From an uncultured Muribaculum sp. (lineage in GTDB: Bacteria; Bacteroidota; Bacteroidia; Bacteroidales; Muribaculaceae): a stretch of 36,827 nucleotides of DNA. Of the stretch, positions 22,879 through 30,686 are shown piece after piece. A program made the translations under genes and the position numbers. The stretch's first letter is position 1, and every line of letters begins with the position of its first letter. The notes below the pieces were generated by a model that was not told the origin of the DNA, did not search any database, and was given only the letters and a program-made list of their open reading frames with translations. The stretch is taken from assembly GCF_910583865.1 (NCBI RefSeq), contig NZ_CAJTYX010000020.1, forward strand, positions 14,385-51,211. The letters run 5' to 3'.

Positions 22879-24507
22879 TCAACGGTCGATGTCGGGCACC
22901 ACATAGTCGAAAGTACCGCCGATGGTGATGAGGTCGGCGATCTTACCTCCCTCCGCGGCGTGGGGCACTATGCCGGCGAGGTTCATGCAGGGCGAATTGA
23001 ACTTCACGCGCCAGGGCTTCTGGTCGCCATGGCTCTCGATATAGACGCCGAACGCGCCTCGGCTCGCCTCCACCTGCTGGAACCAGTGTCCTTCGGGGAG
23101 CTTGATCACCTTGGGCACTTTCGCGCAGATATCGCCTTCGGGGATGTTGTCGACAAGCTGCTCAAGGATGCGGCAGCTCTGCTTGATCTCCTCGACACGC
23201 ACGAGATAGCGTGCCATGGAATCGCCCTCGGGTAGGGTTATCTCGTCGAAGTCGAGTTCGGAATAGATGCCGTAGGGAGCGGTCTTGCGCACGTCGCACG
23301 CCCACCCTGACGCACGTCCCACAGGGCCTGTGGCTCCGTAGCTGATCACATCCTCCTTCGAGAGGACACCCACGCCGTCCATACGGTTGTGGGCTATGAC
23401 GTTGCCTGTGAATATGGTGTCGTATTCCTTGATGGCCTTGGGCATAACTTCGAGGAGCGCCTTCACGTCAGCGACGAAGTCCTTGTCGAGATCTTCGAGC
23501 ACACCGCCGATGCAGTGGTAGTTGAAGGTCATGCGCGCGCCGCAGGTCTTTTCAAAGATGTCGAGTATGCGCTCGCGTTCGCGCAGAGTGTAGAAGAGCA
23601 TCGTTGTGGCTCCGAGGTCCATGCAGAACGTGCCCATGAAGAGAAGGTGCGAGCTGATACGCATCAACTCGTCCATCATCACGCGGATCACTTCGGCGCG
23701 GCGGGGCACTTCGAGGCCCATGGCCTTCTCGATGCAGAGGCAGAGGCAATGACGGTTCTGCTGAGCCGACAGGTAGTCGAGACGGTCGGTGAAGTGGAGG
23801 GTCTGCATGTAGCCGAGCCCCTCGCAGAGCTTCTCGATTCCACGGTGTATATAGCCGAGATAGAGGTCGATTTTCTTGATGGTCTCGCCGTCGACCGCAG
23901 TGCGGAAGCGGAGCACGCCGTGGGTGGCGGGATGCTGCGGGCCGATGTTGACCACGAAGTCCTCGGGAGCGAACACGGTACGCTTCTCCTTGACAACCGA
24001 GCCGTCGGGCTTCTCCACATAAGTATATGTGACGTCGTCGACAGCCTCATGGTCGAGCCTCACGGGATTGACCTCGGGGGAGTCGTCGTAGTCCTTGCGC
24101 AGGGGATAGCCCACCCAGTCGTTGCGCAGGAACAGGCGGCGCATGTCGGGGTGGTTGATGAAGATGATGCCGAAATAGTCGTAGACCTCACGCTCGTAGA
24201 GGTTTGCCACGTGCCACAAATCGCTGATGGAGTGCAGCATGGGCTTCTCGCGGTTATCGGTGGCCACGCGTACCGACACGTGGTGGCCGAGGTGCGTCGA
24301 GGTGAAGTAGTACATTACGCCGAGAGTCTCGGTCCAGTCCATACCCACGAGGGCCACGAGGTAGTCGAAGTCGAGTTCGGGATCCTCCTTGAGGGTCTTG
24401 GCGAGCGAGTGCCACTTGGCATCGGGAATGTTCACCAACAGCCATTCTCCCTCTTCGAATGTAGCTTCGGGGAAGAGCCGGGCGATGTGTTCCTGAACGT
24501 TTGCCAT
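22879..24507 (-). CDS. nuoCD: NADH-quinone oxidoreductase fused subunits C and D
   Basis: Fusion of the 30-kDa and 49-kDa peripheral-arm subunits, 542 residues. The C part spans about residues 1-165 with the signature LYEREVYDYFGIIFINHPDMRRLFL. The D part begins near residue 180 (FVVNIGPQHPATHGVLRF), with GYIHRGIEKLCE, TDRLDYLS, GPVGRASG and the C-terminal PCMNLAGIVP...IADLITIGGTFDYVVPDIDR. The HPATHG loop lines the quinone site. NuoC-NuoD fusion is common in Bacteroidetes and enterobacteria. It lies 56 nt after nuoB. Confidence 0.96.
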   Translation of the reverse strand: MANVQEHIARLFPEATFEEGEWLLVNIPDAKWHSLAKTLKEDPELDFDYLVALVGMDWTETLGVMYYFTSTHLGHHVSVRVATDNREKPMLHSISDLWHVANLYEREVYDYFGIIFINHPDMRRLFLRNDWVGYPLRKDYDDSPEVNPVRLDHEAVDDVTYTYVEKPDGSVVKEKRTVFAPEDFVVNIGPQHPATHGVLRFRTAVDGETIKKIDLYLGYIHRGIEKLCEGLGYMQTLHFTDRLDYLSAQQNRHCLCLCIEKAMGLEVPRRAEVIRVMMDELMRISSHLLFMGTFCMDLGATTMLFYTLRERERILDIFEKTCGARMTFNYHCIGGVLEDLDKDFVADVKALLEVMPKAIKEYDTIFTGNVIAHNRMDGVGVLSKEDVISYGATGPVGRASGWACDVRKTAPYGIYSELDFDEITLPEGDSMARYLVRVEEIKQSCRILEQLVDNIPEGDICAKVPKVIKLPEGHWFQQVEASRGAFGVYIESHGDQKPWRVKFNSPCMNLAGIVPHAAEGGKIADLITIGGTFDYVVPDIDR

Positions 24508-24563
24508 ATCTTTGTGATGATGATTGGTGCTTGTTAAAATACTGGGTTATCGTGGGGTCGCTA

Positions 24564-25208
24564 TCATTTCGACATACCCTCTTCCTGCTCTACGCCCTCC
24601 TTTACGAGAGCGGCAGCGGCATCGCGTGCGGCGAGGAATTCCGAGCGTTTCTGCTGACGGTTGACACCGCCGAAGAATTTCTCCACCTTGATTTTGCGGG
24701 AAAGCTGCATGATGCCGTAGATCATGGCCTCCGGACGTGGAGGACAGCCGGGGACGTAGACATCCACGGGAATCACGTCGCCCACGCCCTTAACCACGTG
24801 GTAGCTGTTCTTGAACGGGCCGCCGGATATGGCGCATCCGCCACATGCGATCACATATTTAGGTTCGGCGAGCTGGTCGTAGAGACGGCGCACCACGGGG
24901 GCCATACGGTGGACGATCGTGCCGGCCACCATCATGAAATCGGCCTGGCGGGGTGAGGCGCGTGCCACTTCCCAGCCGAAGCGCGCCATGTCGAAGCGCG
25001 CCGCTCCAAGCGCGATAAATTCTATACCGCAGCAACTGGTGGCGAAAGTGAGCGGCCAGATAGAGTTACTGCGCCCCCAGTTGATAAGCTTGTCAAGCGA
25101 GCCGACAACGACGTTGGTGCCGTTGGCGCGCAGCTCGCTGACGAGCGATTCTATATACTCATTGTCCTTGAAATCGGCATACGGCATGCCCTGTGCGGTT
25201 ACTTCCAT
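24564..25208 (-). CDS. nuoB: NADH-quinone oxidoreductase subunit B
   Basis: Carries cluster N2, the last electron carrier before quinone. The likely ligands are Cys59 and Cys60 (TSCCGIEF), Cys125 (CGGCAISGG) and Cys155 (PGCPPRPE). The protein has 214 residues, with a short C-terminal tail beyond the usual core. Its start overlaps the end of nuoA by 10 nt, suggesting translational coupling. Confidence 0.96.
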   Translation of the reverse strand: MEVTAQGMPYADFKDNEYIESLVSELRANGTNVVVGSLDKLINWGRSNSIWPLTFATSCCGIEFIALGAARFDMARFGWEVARASPRQADFMMVAGTIVHRMAPVVRRLYDQLAEPKYVIACGGCAISGGPFKNSYHVVKGVGDVIPVDVYVPGCPPRPEAMIYGIMQLSRKIKVEKFFGGVNRQQKRSEFLAARDAAAALVKEGVEQEEGMSK

Positions 25209-25573
25209 TCAAGCGCTCCTTTCCGCCAGGCATATACGAGGCCCAGCACTAAAATTCCGAAAAATACAGCGATGCAGAGGAGGCTGTCGGTGCCGAGAGC
25301 CCTCATGTTGACAGCCCACGGATAGAGGAACACGGTCTCCACGTCGAACATCAGGAAAAGGATCGCGTAGAGATAGTAGCCGATGTGGAACTGCGCCATA
25401 CTCTCGCCTCGCGTAGGGATACCGCACTCGTAAGCCTCACCCTTCTGGGGATTGAAGCTGCGCGGCGAGATCAGCCCCGCCAACACGAGCGCAAGCGCCA
25501 CGAGGGCAACACCTGTCAGGGCGCCCACCACGGCGAGAGTAGAGTTCTGAATACCAAAAATTAATGATACCAT
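25199..25573 (-). CDS. nuoA: NADH-quinone oxidoreductase subunit A
   Basis: Three-helix membrane subunit of complex I. The motifs KGEAYECGIPTRGES and LMFDVETVFLYPWAV are diagnostic. The start is placed at MVSLIFGIQNS, giving 124 residues. The frame is open to 25636, but that extension (MDAVHHICRRHRQN...) is unlike any NuoA and falls in the predicted leader. It is the first gene of the nuo/atp run. Confidence 0.94.
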   Translation of the reverse strand: MVSLIFGIQNSTLAVVGALTGVALVALALVLAGLISPRSFNPQKGEAYECGIPTRGESMAQFHIGYYLYAILFLMFDVETVFLYPWAVNMRALGTDSLLCIAVFFGILVLGLVYAWRKGALEWK

Positions 25574-25703
25574 ATGATGATTCAATATAAATCTGTTCTG
25601 TCGATGCCGCCGACATATATGGTGGACGGCATCCAAAGCACTGAGTTATAACAGAGAAGCCATTTAAGGTCAAGAATTCCGGGACAATACCCGAAATCTT
25701 TTG

Positions 25704-25731
25704 CAAATATAACAAAAGTTTTACAAACAAA
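25704..25731 (-). promoter_or_regulatory. Promoter upstream of nuoA
   Basis: On the minus strand TATATTTG (25704-25711) is a perfect -7 box. TTTG motifs lie 12 and 16 nt upstream of it (25724-25727 and 25728-25731), closer than the ideal 19. The leader would be about 120 nt and contains an inverted repeat, GATGCCG (25603-25609) with CGGCATC (25627-25633). This is the only clear promoter found for the 14-16 genes downstream. Confidence 0.62.
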
Positions 25732-25873
25732 CCCTCCGGAGGCCTCCAAACTTGCCAAATAGGATGCCTATTAGTTAAAAATACTTAATTAATCAAGCCC
25801 CCTCCAGACACGTCAATCAAATGATTTCAAGCATATTGACATGTATCATTACACCAAACTTGCATCATATTCA

Positions 25874-25905
25874 TTTGTATTTTACCAATACTTGCAATAT
25901 ATTTG
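25874..25905 (+). promoter_or_regulatory. Promoter of the small basic coiled-coil gene
   Basis: TTTG (25874-25877), a 20-nt spacer, then TATATTTG (25898-25905). The predicted transcript starts near 25912, after an in-frame ATG at 25903, which therefore cannot be the start codon. Confidence 0.72.
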
Positions 25906-25965
25906 CATCACGATACCTACAACACGATTCAATACGACATCTTAATCACATCAACACACACTCAT

Positions 25966-26490
25966 ATGAAAAAACGATTCAAATTCGACGAGAGCTGGCG
26001 GAAAGCGCTCAGTCTCATAGGCGACTTCTCCGGGATCATCGACCCTGAGATCTACCGTTACATGGAGGATGGCACCGAACCGAGAATCGGCGACCTGAAT
26101 TACTATTTCGAGGGATTCCACATCGTATGGGGGCTGATCAAGGCACAGATCGACGCGCGTAAGGCACGCAACGCCCGTGCCCGCGAGCTGCGCCGCATGC
26201 GCCGCGAGGCAAAAGAGAAAGCCATAGCAGACGCCGCACGCCGCAAGGCCGAGGCTGAAGAGCGCCGTCGTCTGGCTCGCGAGGCCGAAGAGGCGCGCAT
26301 CATAGCCGAAAGGAAAGCACGCAAGCGCGAGGCCCTGCTGCGCAGGGTAGCCGCGAAGCGCGATACCGTGCAGTCGGCAAAACGCAAACCGAAGCCCGTA
26401 AAGAAAGCGGGGAGACCGTGGCTACCGGTCTCCCCGCAGGGTAGTGGCATGGACAGTCCATGCCGTTGTCCAGATGAATCTGTTATTTGA
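25966..26490 (+). CDS. Hypothetical small basic coiled-coil protein
   Basis: Family not recognised. The start is set at MKKRFKFDESW because the upstream ATG at 25903 lies within the promoter. The 174-residue protein has a folded-looking N-terminal part (about 1-60, with aromatic YYFEGFHIVWGLI), then an Arg/Lys/Ala/Glu-rich segment (about 62-135) predicted to be one long charged helix or coiled coil, then a Lys/Pro-rich stretch (PKPVKKAGRP). There is no signal peptide or membrane segment. The last ~25 residues are encoded by two DNA hairpins that look like terminators, so this end is probably not under protein-level selection. The gene is divergent from nuoA and overlaps the convergent SusF-like gene by 8 nt. 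DNA or RNA binding is possible from composition only. Confidence 0.7.
   Translation: MKKRFKFDESWRKALSLIGDFSGIIDPEIYRYMEDGTEPRIGDLNYYFEGFHIVWGLIKAQIDARKARNARARELRRMRREAKEKAIADAARRKAEAEERRRLAREAEEARIIAERKARKREALLRRVAAKRDTVQSAKRKPKPVKKAGRPWLPVSPQGSGMDSPCRCPDESVI
26400..26437 (-). terminator. Terminator of the susCDEF operon, inside the end of the convergent gene
   Basis: GCGGGGAGACCG (26407-26418) pairs with CGGTCTCCCCGC (26426-26437), a 12-bp stem with a 7-nt loop. On the minus strand it is followed by TTTCTTTAC, so it acts best for the sus operon. It lies within the 3' coding end of the plus-strand hypothetical gene. A second palindrome, GGCATGGACAGTCCATGCC (26446-26464), lies beside it. Confidence 0.72.
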
Positions 26491-28024
26491 TTACATAATG
26501 TACGCGCGGAGACTCGGCGTATTCGCCCTCTTTGGCCACGTTGAATGATATTGTCACCGTGTGCTTGCCGGGAGCGCCTTCGAAGCTGCTGTTCGGGCCG
26601 TCCCATACGAGAGCATCGAGCGGGCCGCCGAGGGAGAACGCCCAATTGTTGTTGAGCTTCGGTTGAATACCGCGTAACTTGAACTCGCCTGTCGACTTGA
26701 AGTCAATCTCGGCAGAGAATTCGGCACATGCCGCATTTGCCGCATCTACCGGAGCAAGCTTCTGCACGTCGCCGTCGTCCCAGCCGCCGATGGCCGTGCC
26801 GATCAGCTCGAAATGCTCGATCGGAGTGGCCGTGACAACGCCGGAAGTGATATTGAACACCCATGCATATATTCCGTCGGGGAGACCCACGATATTGCCT
26901 CCGTCACCGCCGGTGCCCACTGTGCCTGTGTATGCCCCATTGGCATCAGGGCCGTCGAACTTGAAGTTGGCGAACTCCGTGCCGTCCCATGTAGGTATGT
27001 TGCTCATCTTCGCGCCCCATCCCTTGAAAGGAACGAAACCTCCGTAGGTCACATAGTCCTTGGTGGTGAGCACGGCGGGAGTAGAGTTGCCGCCCTGGGC
27101 GTCGCCGAGCACATAAAGCACGTCGTAAGCTATCTTGACCTCATAGGTGGGTACAAGGGCCGTATAGTCGGCATTGTGCGCGGTCATATCGACAGTGAAC
27201 ATATAGGGCACGGGCTTGTCACCCTCTACAGCCACCTTGCCTGCCTCTCCACCGAGAAGGAGCTTGCCCTCATCGGAGGAAGAAGGGCCGAAGCACATCG
27301 CTGCCACAGGATTGTCGACCATGGAGCCTGGGACTATCTTCCAGTCGAACGTGCCCACGGGAAGTTCGGCGACAGCCGAGAATGTGCCGTTTTCATATGG
27401 AGCCTTGTCACCGTTGCTCATCTTGTACTTCTGCGAGGGGTCGGTGGGGTTGACCACCCAGTATGAATTCTCGGGGGTATAGGCATACTGCACAGGCTTC
27501 ACCGTGACCGTACCTGTAGTGCCTACCGTACCGAGAAGAGCCGAAGTCTGGTCCTTGACGGAATAGGCGTCGAAACGCAGGGCAACGGTGCGCGGTGTGT
27601 CATCAGTGCCGTAGAGCGAGTGGAAGCCGAGGTTGAGGGCCTTCGCCGACAGGCCGAGGGTCTGGAGCGCCCCACCCTGCGGGTCGAGCACCGTAAGGAT
27701 GGTGTCGCGGCGTGCGGCGGGGTCGGAGAGTTCGGCCTCGGTCTTTGCCATGATCATCTGCACCTTAACCTCGTAGCCCGCAGGCTGCGGGTCGATCTTG
27801 GTGAGGTTGAGCAGCGGCATCATCTTGTCTATGTCGGCGCTCTCGGCGTTGATGTCGACCGTTGTGCCCGGGGCGTATATGTCGATGCCGGCGACAGAAT
27901 TGGCGGGTAGCACGTCGGGCTGCGGAATCACCTGCGGCTCGCCGGTGTATTCGTCGTCGGAGCAGGCGGCCATGCCCAGGGCGAGCGCCCCGAGCAGCCA
28001 TAGTCTGTTATAATGGAGTTTCAT
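26483..28024 (-). CDS. SusF/SusE-like surface lipoprotein
   Basis: A 513-residue outer-membrane lipoprotein. The signal peptide ends in LGMAAC with the lipidated Cys21, followed by SDDE, a Ser/Asp/Glu signal that in Bacteroidetes directs export to the cell surface. An N-terminal Ig-like region is followed by repeated beta-sandwich modules of the SusE/SusF type, the last ending in a WDG/GKHTVTISFNVAKEG pattern. Such proteins bind glycan at the cell surface next to SusCD. The ligand cannot be told from sequence. It is the last gene of the susCDEF-like operon, 41 nt after the shorter SusE-like gene. Confidence 0.82.
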   Translation of the reverse strand: MKLHYNRLWLLGALALGMAACSDDEYTGEPQVIPQPDVLPANSVAGIDIYAPGTTVDINAESADIDKMMPLLNLTKIDPQPAGYEVKVQMIMAKTEAELSDPAARRDTILTVLDPQGGALQTLGLSAKALNLGFHSLYGTDDTPRTVALRFDAYSVKDQTSALLGTVGTTGTVTVKPVQYAYTPENSYWVVNPTDPSQKYKMSNGDKAPYENGTFSAVAELPVGTFDWKIVPGSMVDNPVAAMCFGPSSSDEGKLLLGGEAGKVAVEGDKPVPYMFTVDMTAHNADYTALVPTYEVKIAYDVLYVLGDAQGGNSTPAVLTTKDYVTYGGFVPFKGWGAKMSNIPTWDGTEFANFKFDGPDANGAYTGTVGTGGDGGNIVGLPDGIYAWVFNITSGVVTATPIEHFELIGTAIGGWDDGDVQKLAPVDAANAACAEFSAEIDFKSTGEFKLRGIQPKLNNNWAFSLGGPLDALVWDGPNSSFEGAPGKHTVTISFNVAKEGEYAESPRVHYVIK

Positions 28025-28065
28025 GAATGATTCTCTATTTAATATAATTATAAATTATGTGTCAG

Positions 28066-29046
28066 TCACTCGGCTTCGGGGCCTGATACGATTTCGAACT
28101 CCGCGGTCTTTGCACCCAGGTCGACAGTCATCTTCACCCAGCCGCCGGTCCATCCGGCCACGTAGAACTTGCCCTTGCCTTTAGGCTGGATCGCGCCAGA
28201 GTACTTGTCGTCCTTGAACTCGATGGGCACCTGCTCGTCATTTGCCGAGGGACCCCAGGAGTCTCCGTTGTCCCATCCGGTGAGCGCGCTGTAGAAGCGG
28301 AACTCGAACTGGTCGGCGGGAATGTCAAACGTGCCGTGGTACACCTTCGAGTCGATAGCATCCTTGTTCTCATAAAGCGTCCAGGGAGCGAGTACCCCTG
28401 CATTCGCCTCATCGGGAGCTGTCCATCCGGAAGGTGCCCCTATCAGGTAGATTGCACCCGGCTGGCGTACGGTGGGATATCCGACCACACCGGCAAGAGT
28501 GACCACGTTGGAGAGAATGGAGTATTTGTCGTAGGTGCCGGGGTTGGCTGTCGAGAGGAACGAGAGCACGCGGCAGTAGAGCGGACCGTTGTAGACCTTG
28601 TCCTCACGACCCTTGTACTGCTCGATATCGTCGTAGCCGAACATGTTGGAGAGCCCGTCGGCGATATCCTTGGCCTTGACGGCGAACGAAGCCGTGTTGG
28701 CGGGATTGGGGAGCTGATAGAAGGCCTTCTCGGCATTACTGTTGTAGACGAGGTCGGAAATCTGTGCGCCCATCTGCGAGGGTAACTTCTCGAACGAGGG
28801 GTCGAGCGAGATCTGCAGCGCGTAGGAGGGCACGAGAGCCACGCCGTAGTCGGGCTGCGACAGGGTGAAGTCGACATTCCCGGCGGTCTCGAGCACGATG
28901 GTCTGGTTGGCCATCACGGGGATGTTGAGGAAGTCGTGGTTGACGGGATAGGTGGCCTTGGGTTCGGTGTCGTCGGAGCAGGCGGTGAAGGCCAGGGCGA
29001 CGGCAGCGAGGGCAAGGTATGATGATATCTTTTTCATGATTTTCAT
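28066..29046 (-). CDS. SusE-like surface lipoprotein
   Basis: A 326-residue lipoprotein. The signal peptide ends in LAFTAC with Cys23 lipidated, then SDDTE, an acidic surface-export signal. The N-terminal ~200 residues resemble the SusE N-terminal domain (SLDPSFEKLPSQ), and the C-terminal ~120 residues form one starch-module-like domain (IYLIGAPSGW, FEFRFYSALTGWDNGDSWG). It lies between susD (32 nt) and the larger SusF-like gene. Met4 is an alternative start. Surface glycan binding is inferred. Confidence 0.83.
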   Translation of the reverse strand: MKIMKKISSYLALAAVALAFTACSDDTEPKATYPVNHDFLNIPVMANQTIVLETAGNVDFTLSQPDYGVALVPSYALQISLDPSFEKLPSQMGAQISDLVYNSNAEKAFYQLPNPANTASFAVKAKDIADGLSNMFGYDDIEQYKGREDKVYNGPLYCRVLSFLSTANPGTYDKYSILSNVVTLAGVVGYPTVRQPGAIYLIGAPSGWTAPDEANAGVLAPWTLYENKDAIDSKVYHGTFDIPADQFEFRFYSALTGWDNGDSWGPSANDEQVPIEFKDDKYSGAIQPKGKGKFYVAGWTGGWVKMTVDLGAKTAEFEIVSGPEAE

Positions 29047-29078
29047 TTGCTATTTATGTTGATTAGCATACACACGCA

Positions 29079-30665
29079 TTAGTATCCGGGATTCTGGCCG
29101 ACGGTCGACACATACTGTGTGGGGATGGCGTAGAGCTGACGGTCGGCGGAGATCGTGCCTACCCCGTTCTCCACACCACCCTTCCACGACCAGTTCTTGG
29201 TTGTGAACTTGCCGAAGCGGATAAGGTCGGAGCGGCGGTGTCCCTCCCAGTACAGCTCACGCATGCGCTCGTCGAGAAGGTTGTCGGCGGTGAGGGCTAT
29301 GGGCTGCAGGCCGGCGCGTGCACGCACGCGGTCGAAATAGCTCTGTCCGTTGCAGCTCACCCCCTTGAGCTGGCACTCGGCAAGCATCAGGAATGTATCG
29401 GCGAGGCGGAAGAGCGGGAAGTCGGCGGAGTTGAATGTATTGACCTTCACAGAGCCGTCGGTATTGTAGTAGTTCTCCTCGGGAGTGTAGACATACTTGA
29501 TGCACATCAGGCCGGAACCGCCGGGCATGCCCCAGTCGCCGATTTCGTGGAGGTCATTGCTGAGGCCGTCGGTCCAGAATAGGAAGCGGGCATCGTCGGA
29601 AGCGACGGTGCGGCCAAGCTCCGGACGCACGCGCGGGCCGCCCCACCCTGTACCGTCTATGCCGAGACGCTTCTGGAGGTTGGCGTCGATGTTGGCGTTG
29701 TAGGCGCCCATGCCGAGATAGGTAGTGCCTCCGTAGCTCTGGGTGTAGGAGTTGTCCTGCGGAACGGCCCAGATAATCTCACCGCCGCGTGCATAGCGGT
29801 CGTTGGTGGCGCAGAAGAGGTACTTGTATTCCTTGCCGTCGTTGTTCTCGCCCACGAGGGTGTTGACGGTCTTTAGGATTTCCTGGCATGCGGCCGCACA
29901 CTTGTCGTACATAGGAGTGCCGGTGTAGACCTCGGCGTTGAGGTAGAGCTTCGCGAGGAGCATCAAGGCGCCTTCACGCCCAACACGGCCGTAGACCTGG
30001 TCGGCAGCCTTGGGGATGCCGCCGTTGATGGCGTCCTCAAGATCGGCCACGACCTTGGGGAACATCTGGGCGCGCGTTTCGGTGGGAGGTGTCTCCGACA
30101 CCGTCGAATTCTCGGTTGCCCACGGGCCACGTCCGAAGCAGTCCATCATATGGTAGTAGGCGAGGGCGCGGAGCACGCGGGCCTCACGCTTCATCTGCGC
30201 GATCTCGTCGGCACTGATGGGATTGGTAACCTCGGCAGCCTTGTCGATGGTGCGGAGGAACTCGTTGCATATGGCTATCTCGAAGGTGAAACGCGACATT
30301 GCCTCGTAGAGCCAGTGGTTGTCGGGGCTCCAAGTGGCGTAGTCGAGTTCGTCGAGACCGGCGTCGTTCCAGTTCTTGCCAATGAAGGCCTCGTCGGTAC
30401 ACAGCTCCTGGAGGTTCCAGAGCTGGCGGGTGTAGACTCCCGCGCCGCCGTCGTCGACGGTGATGTCGGAATTGTTGTTCACACCGGCGATAGTGAGGCC
30501 GGCATAGAGGTTGGCGAACGCGCCGTAATATTCAAGGCCCGTGGTGAGATCGGTGCGCTTGCTGGGGTCCTTCGGCGTGATGTCGAGGTCGCCGGTGCAG
30601 GAAGATGCCCCGACAGCCATGGCGGCACATGCGAGAAGAGTATATTTCAGGTTGTTGACTTTCAT
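29079..30665 (-). CDS. SusD/RagB-family glycan-binding lipoprotein
   Basis: The lid of a SusCD outer-membrane importer, 528 residues. The signal peptide ends in VGASSC with Cys23 lipidated, followed by TGDLDITP. The TPR-like helical core contains WNLQELCTDEAFIGKNW and ALAYYHMMDCFGRGPWA. The C-terminal SusD motif region (DFPLFRLADTFLMLAECQLK, RMRELYWEGHRRSDLIRFGKF) is clear. It starts 21 nt after susC, as expected for an obligate pair. Confidence 0.95.
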   Translation of the reverse strand: MKVNNLKYTLLACAAMAVGASSCTGDLDITPKDPSKRTDLTTGLEYYGAFANLYAGLTIAGVNNNSDITVDDGGAGVYTRQLWNLQELCTDEAFIGKNWNDAGLDELDYATWSPDNHWLYEAMSRFTFEIAICNEFLRTIDKAAEVTNPISADEIAQMKREARVLRALAYYHMMDCFGRGPWATENSTVSETPPTETRAQMFPKVVADLEDAINGGIPKAADQVYGRVGREGALMLLAKLYLNAEVYTGTPMYDKCAAACQEILKTVNTLVGENNDGKEYKYLFCATNDRYARGGEIIWAVPQDNSYTQSYGGTTYLGMGAYNANIDANLQKRLGIDGTGWGGPRVRPELGRTVASDDARFLFWTDGLSNDLHEIGDWGMPGGSGLMCIKYVYTPEENYYNTDGSVKVNTFNSADFPLFRLADTFLMLAECQLKGVSCNGQSYFDRVRARAGLQPIALTADNLLDERMRELYWEGHRRSDLIRFGKFTTKNWSWKGGVENGVGTISADRQLYAIPTQYVSTVGQNPGY

Positions 30666-30686
30666 GATTATATAGCCGTTAAGTGG

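Larger units (their letters stand above)
25574..25965. other. Divergent regulatory region between nuoA and the small plus-strand gene
   Basis: About 390 bp of AT-rich DNA. It holds the nuoA leader and promoter, a CCTCCGGAGG palindrome (25733-25742), and the promoter of the plus-strand gene. The octamer TTGCATCA occurs twice (25860-25867 and 25903-25910). No gene is seen here. Confidence 0.8.

Noticed and set aside
25903..25965. Upstream in-frame ATG as start of the small basic protein
   Set aside because: It lies inside the -7 box region of the predicted promoter, before the transcription start.
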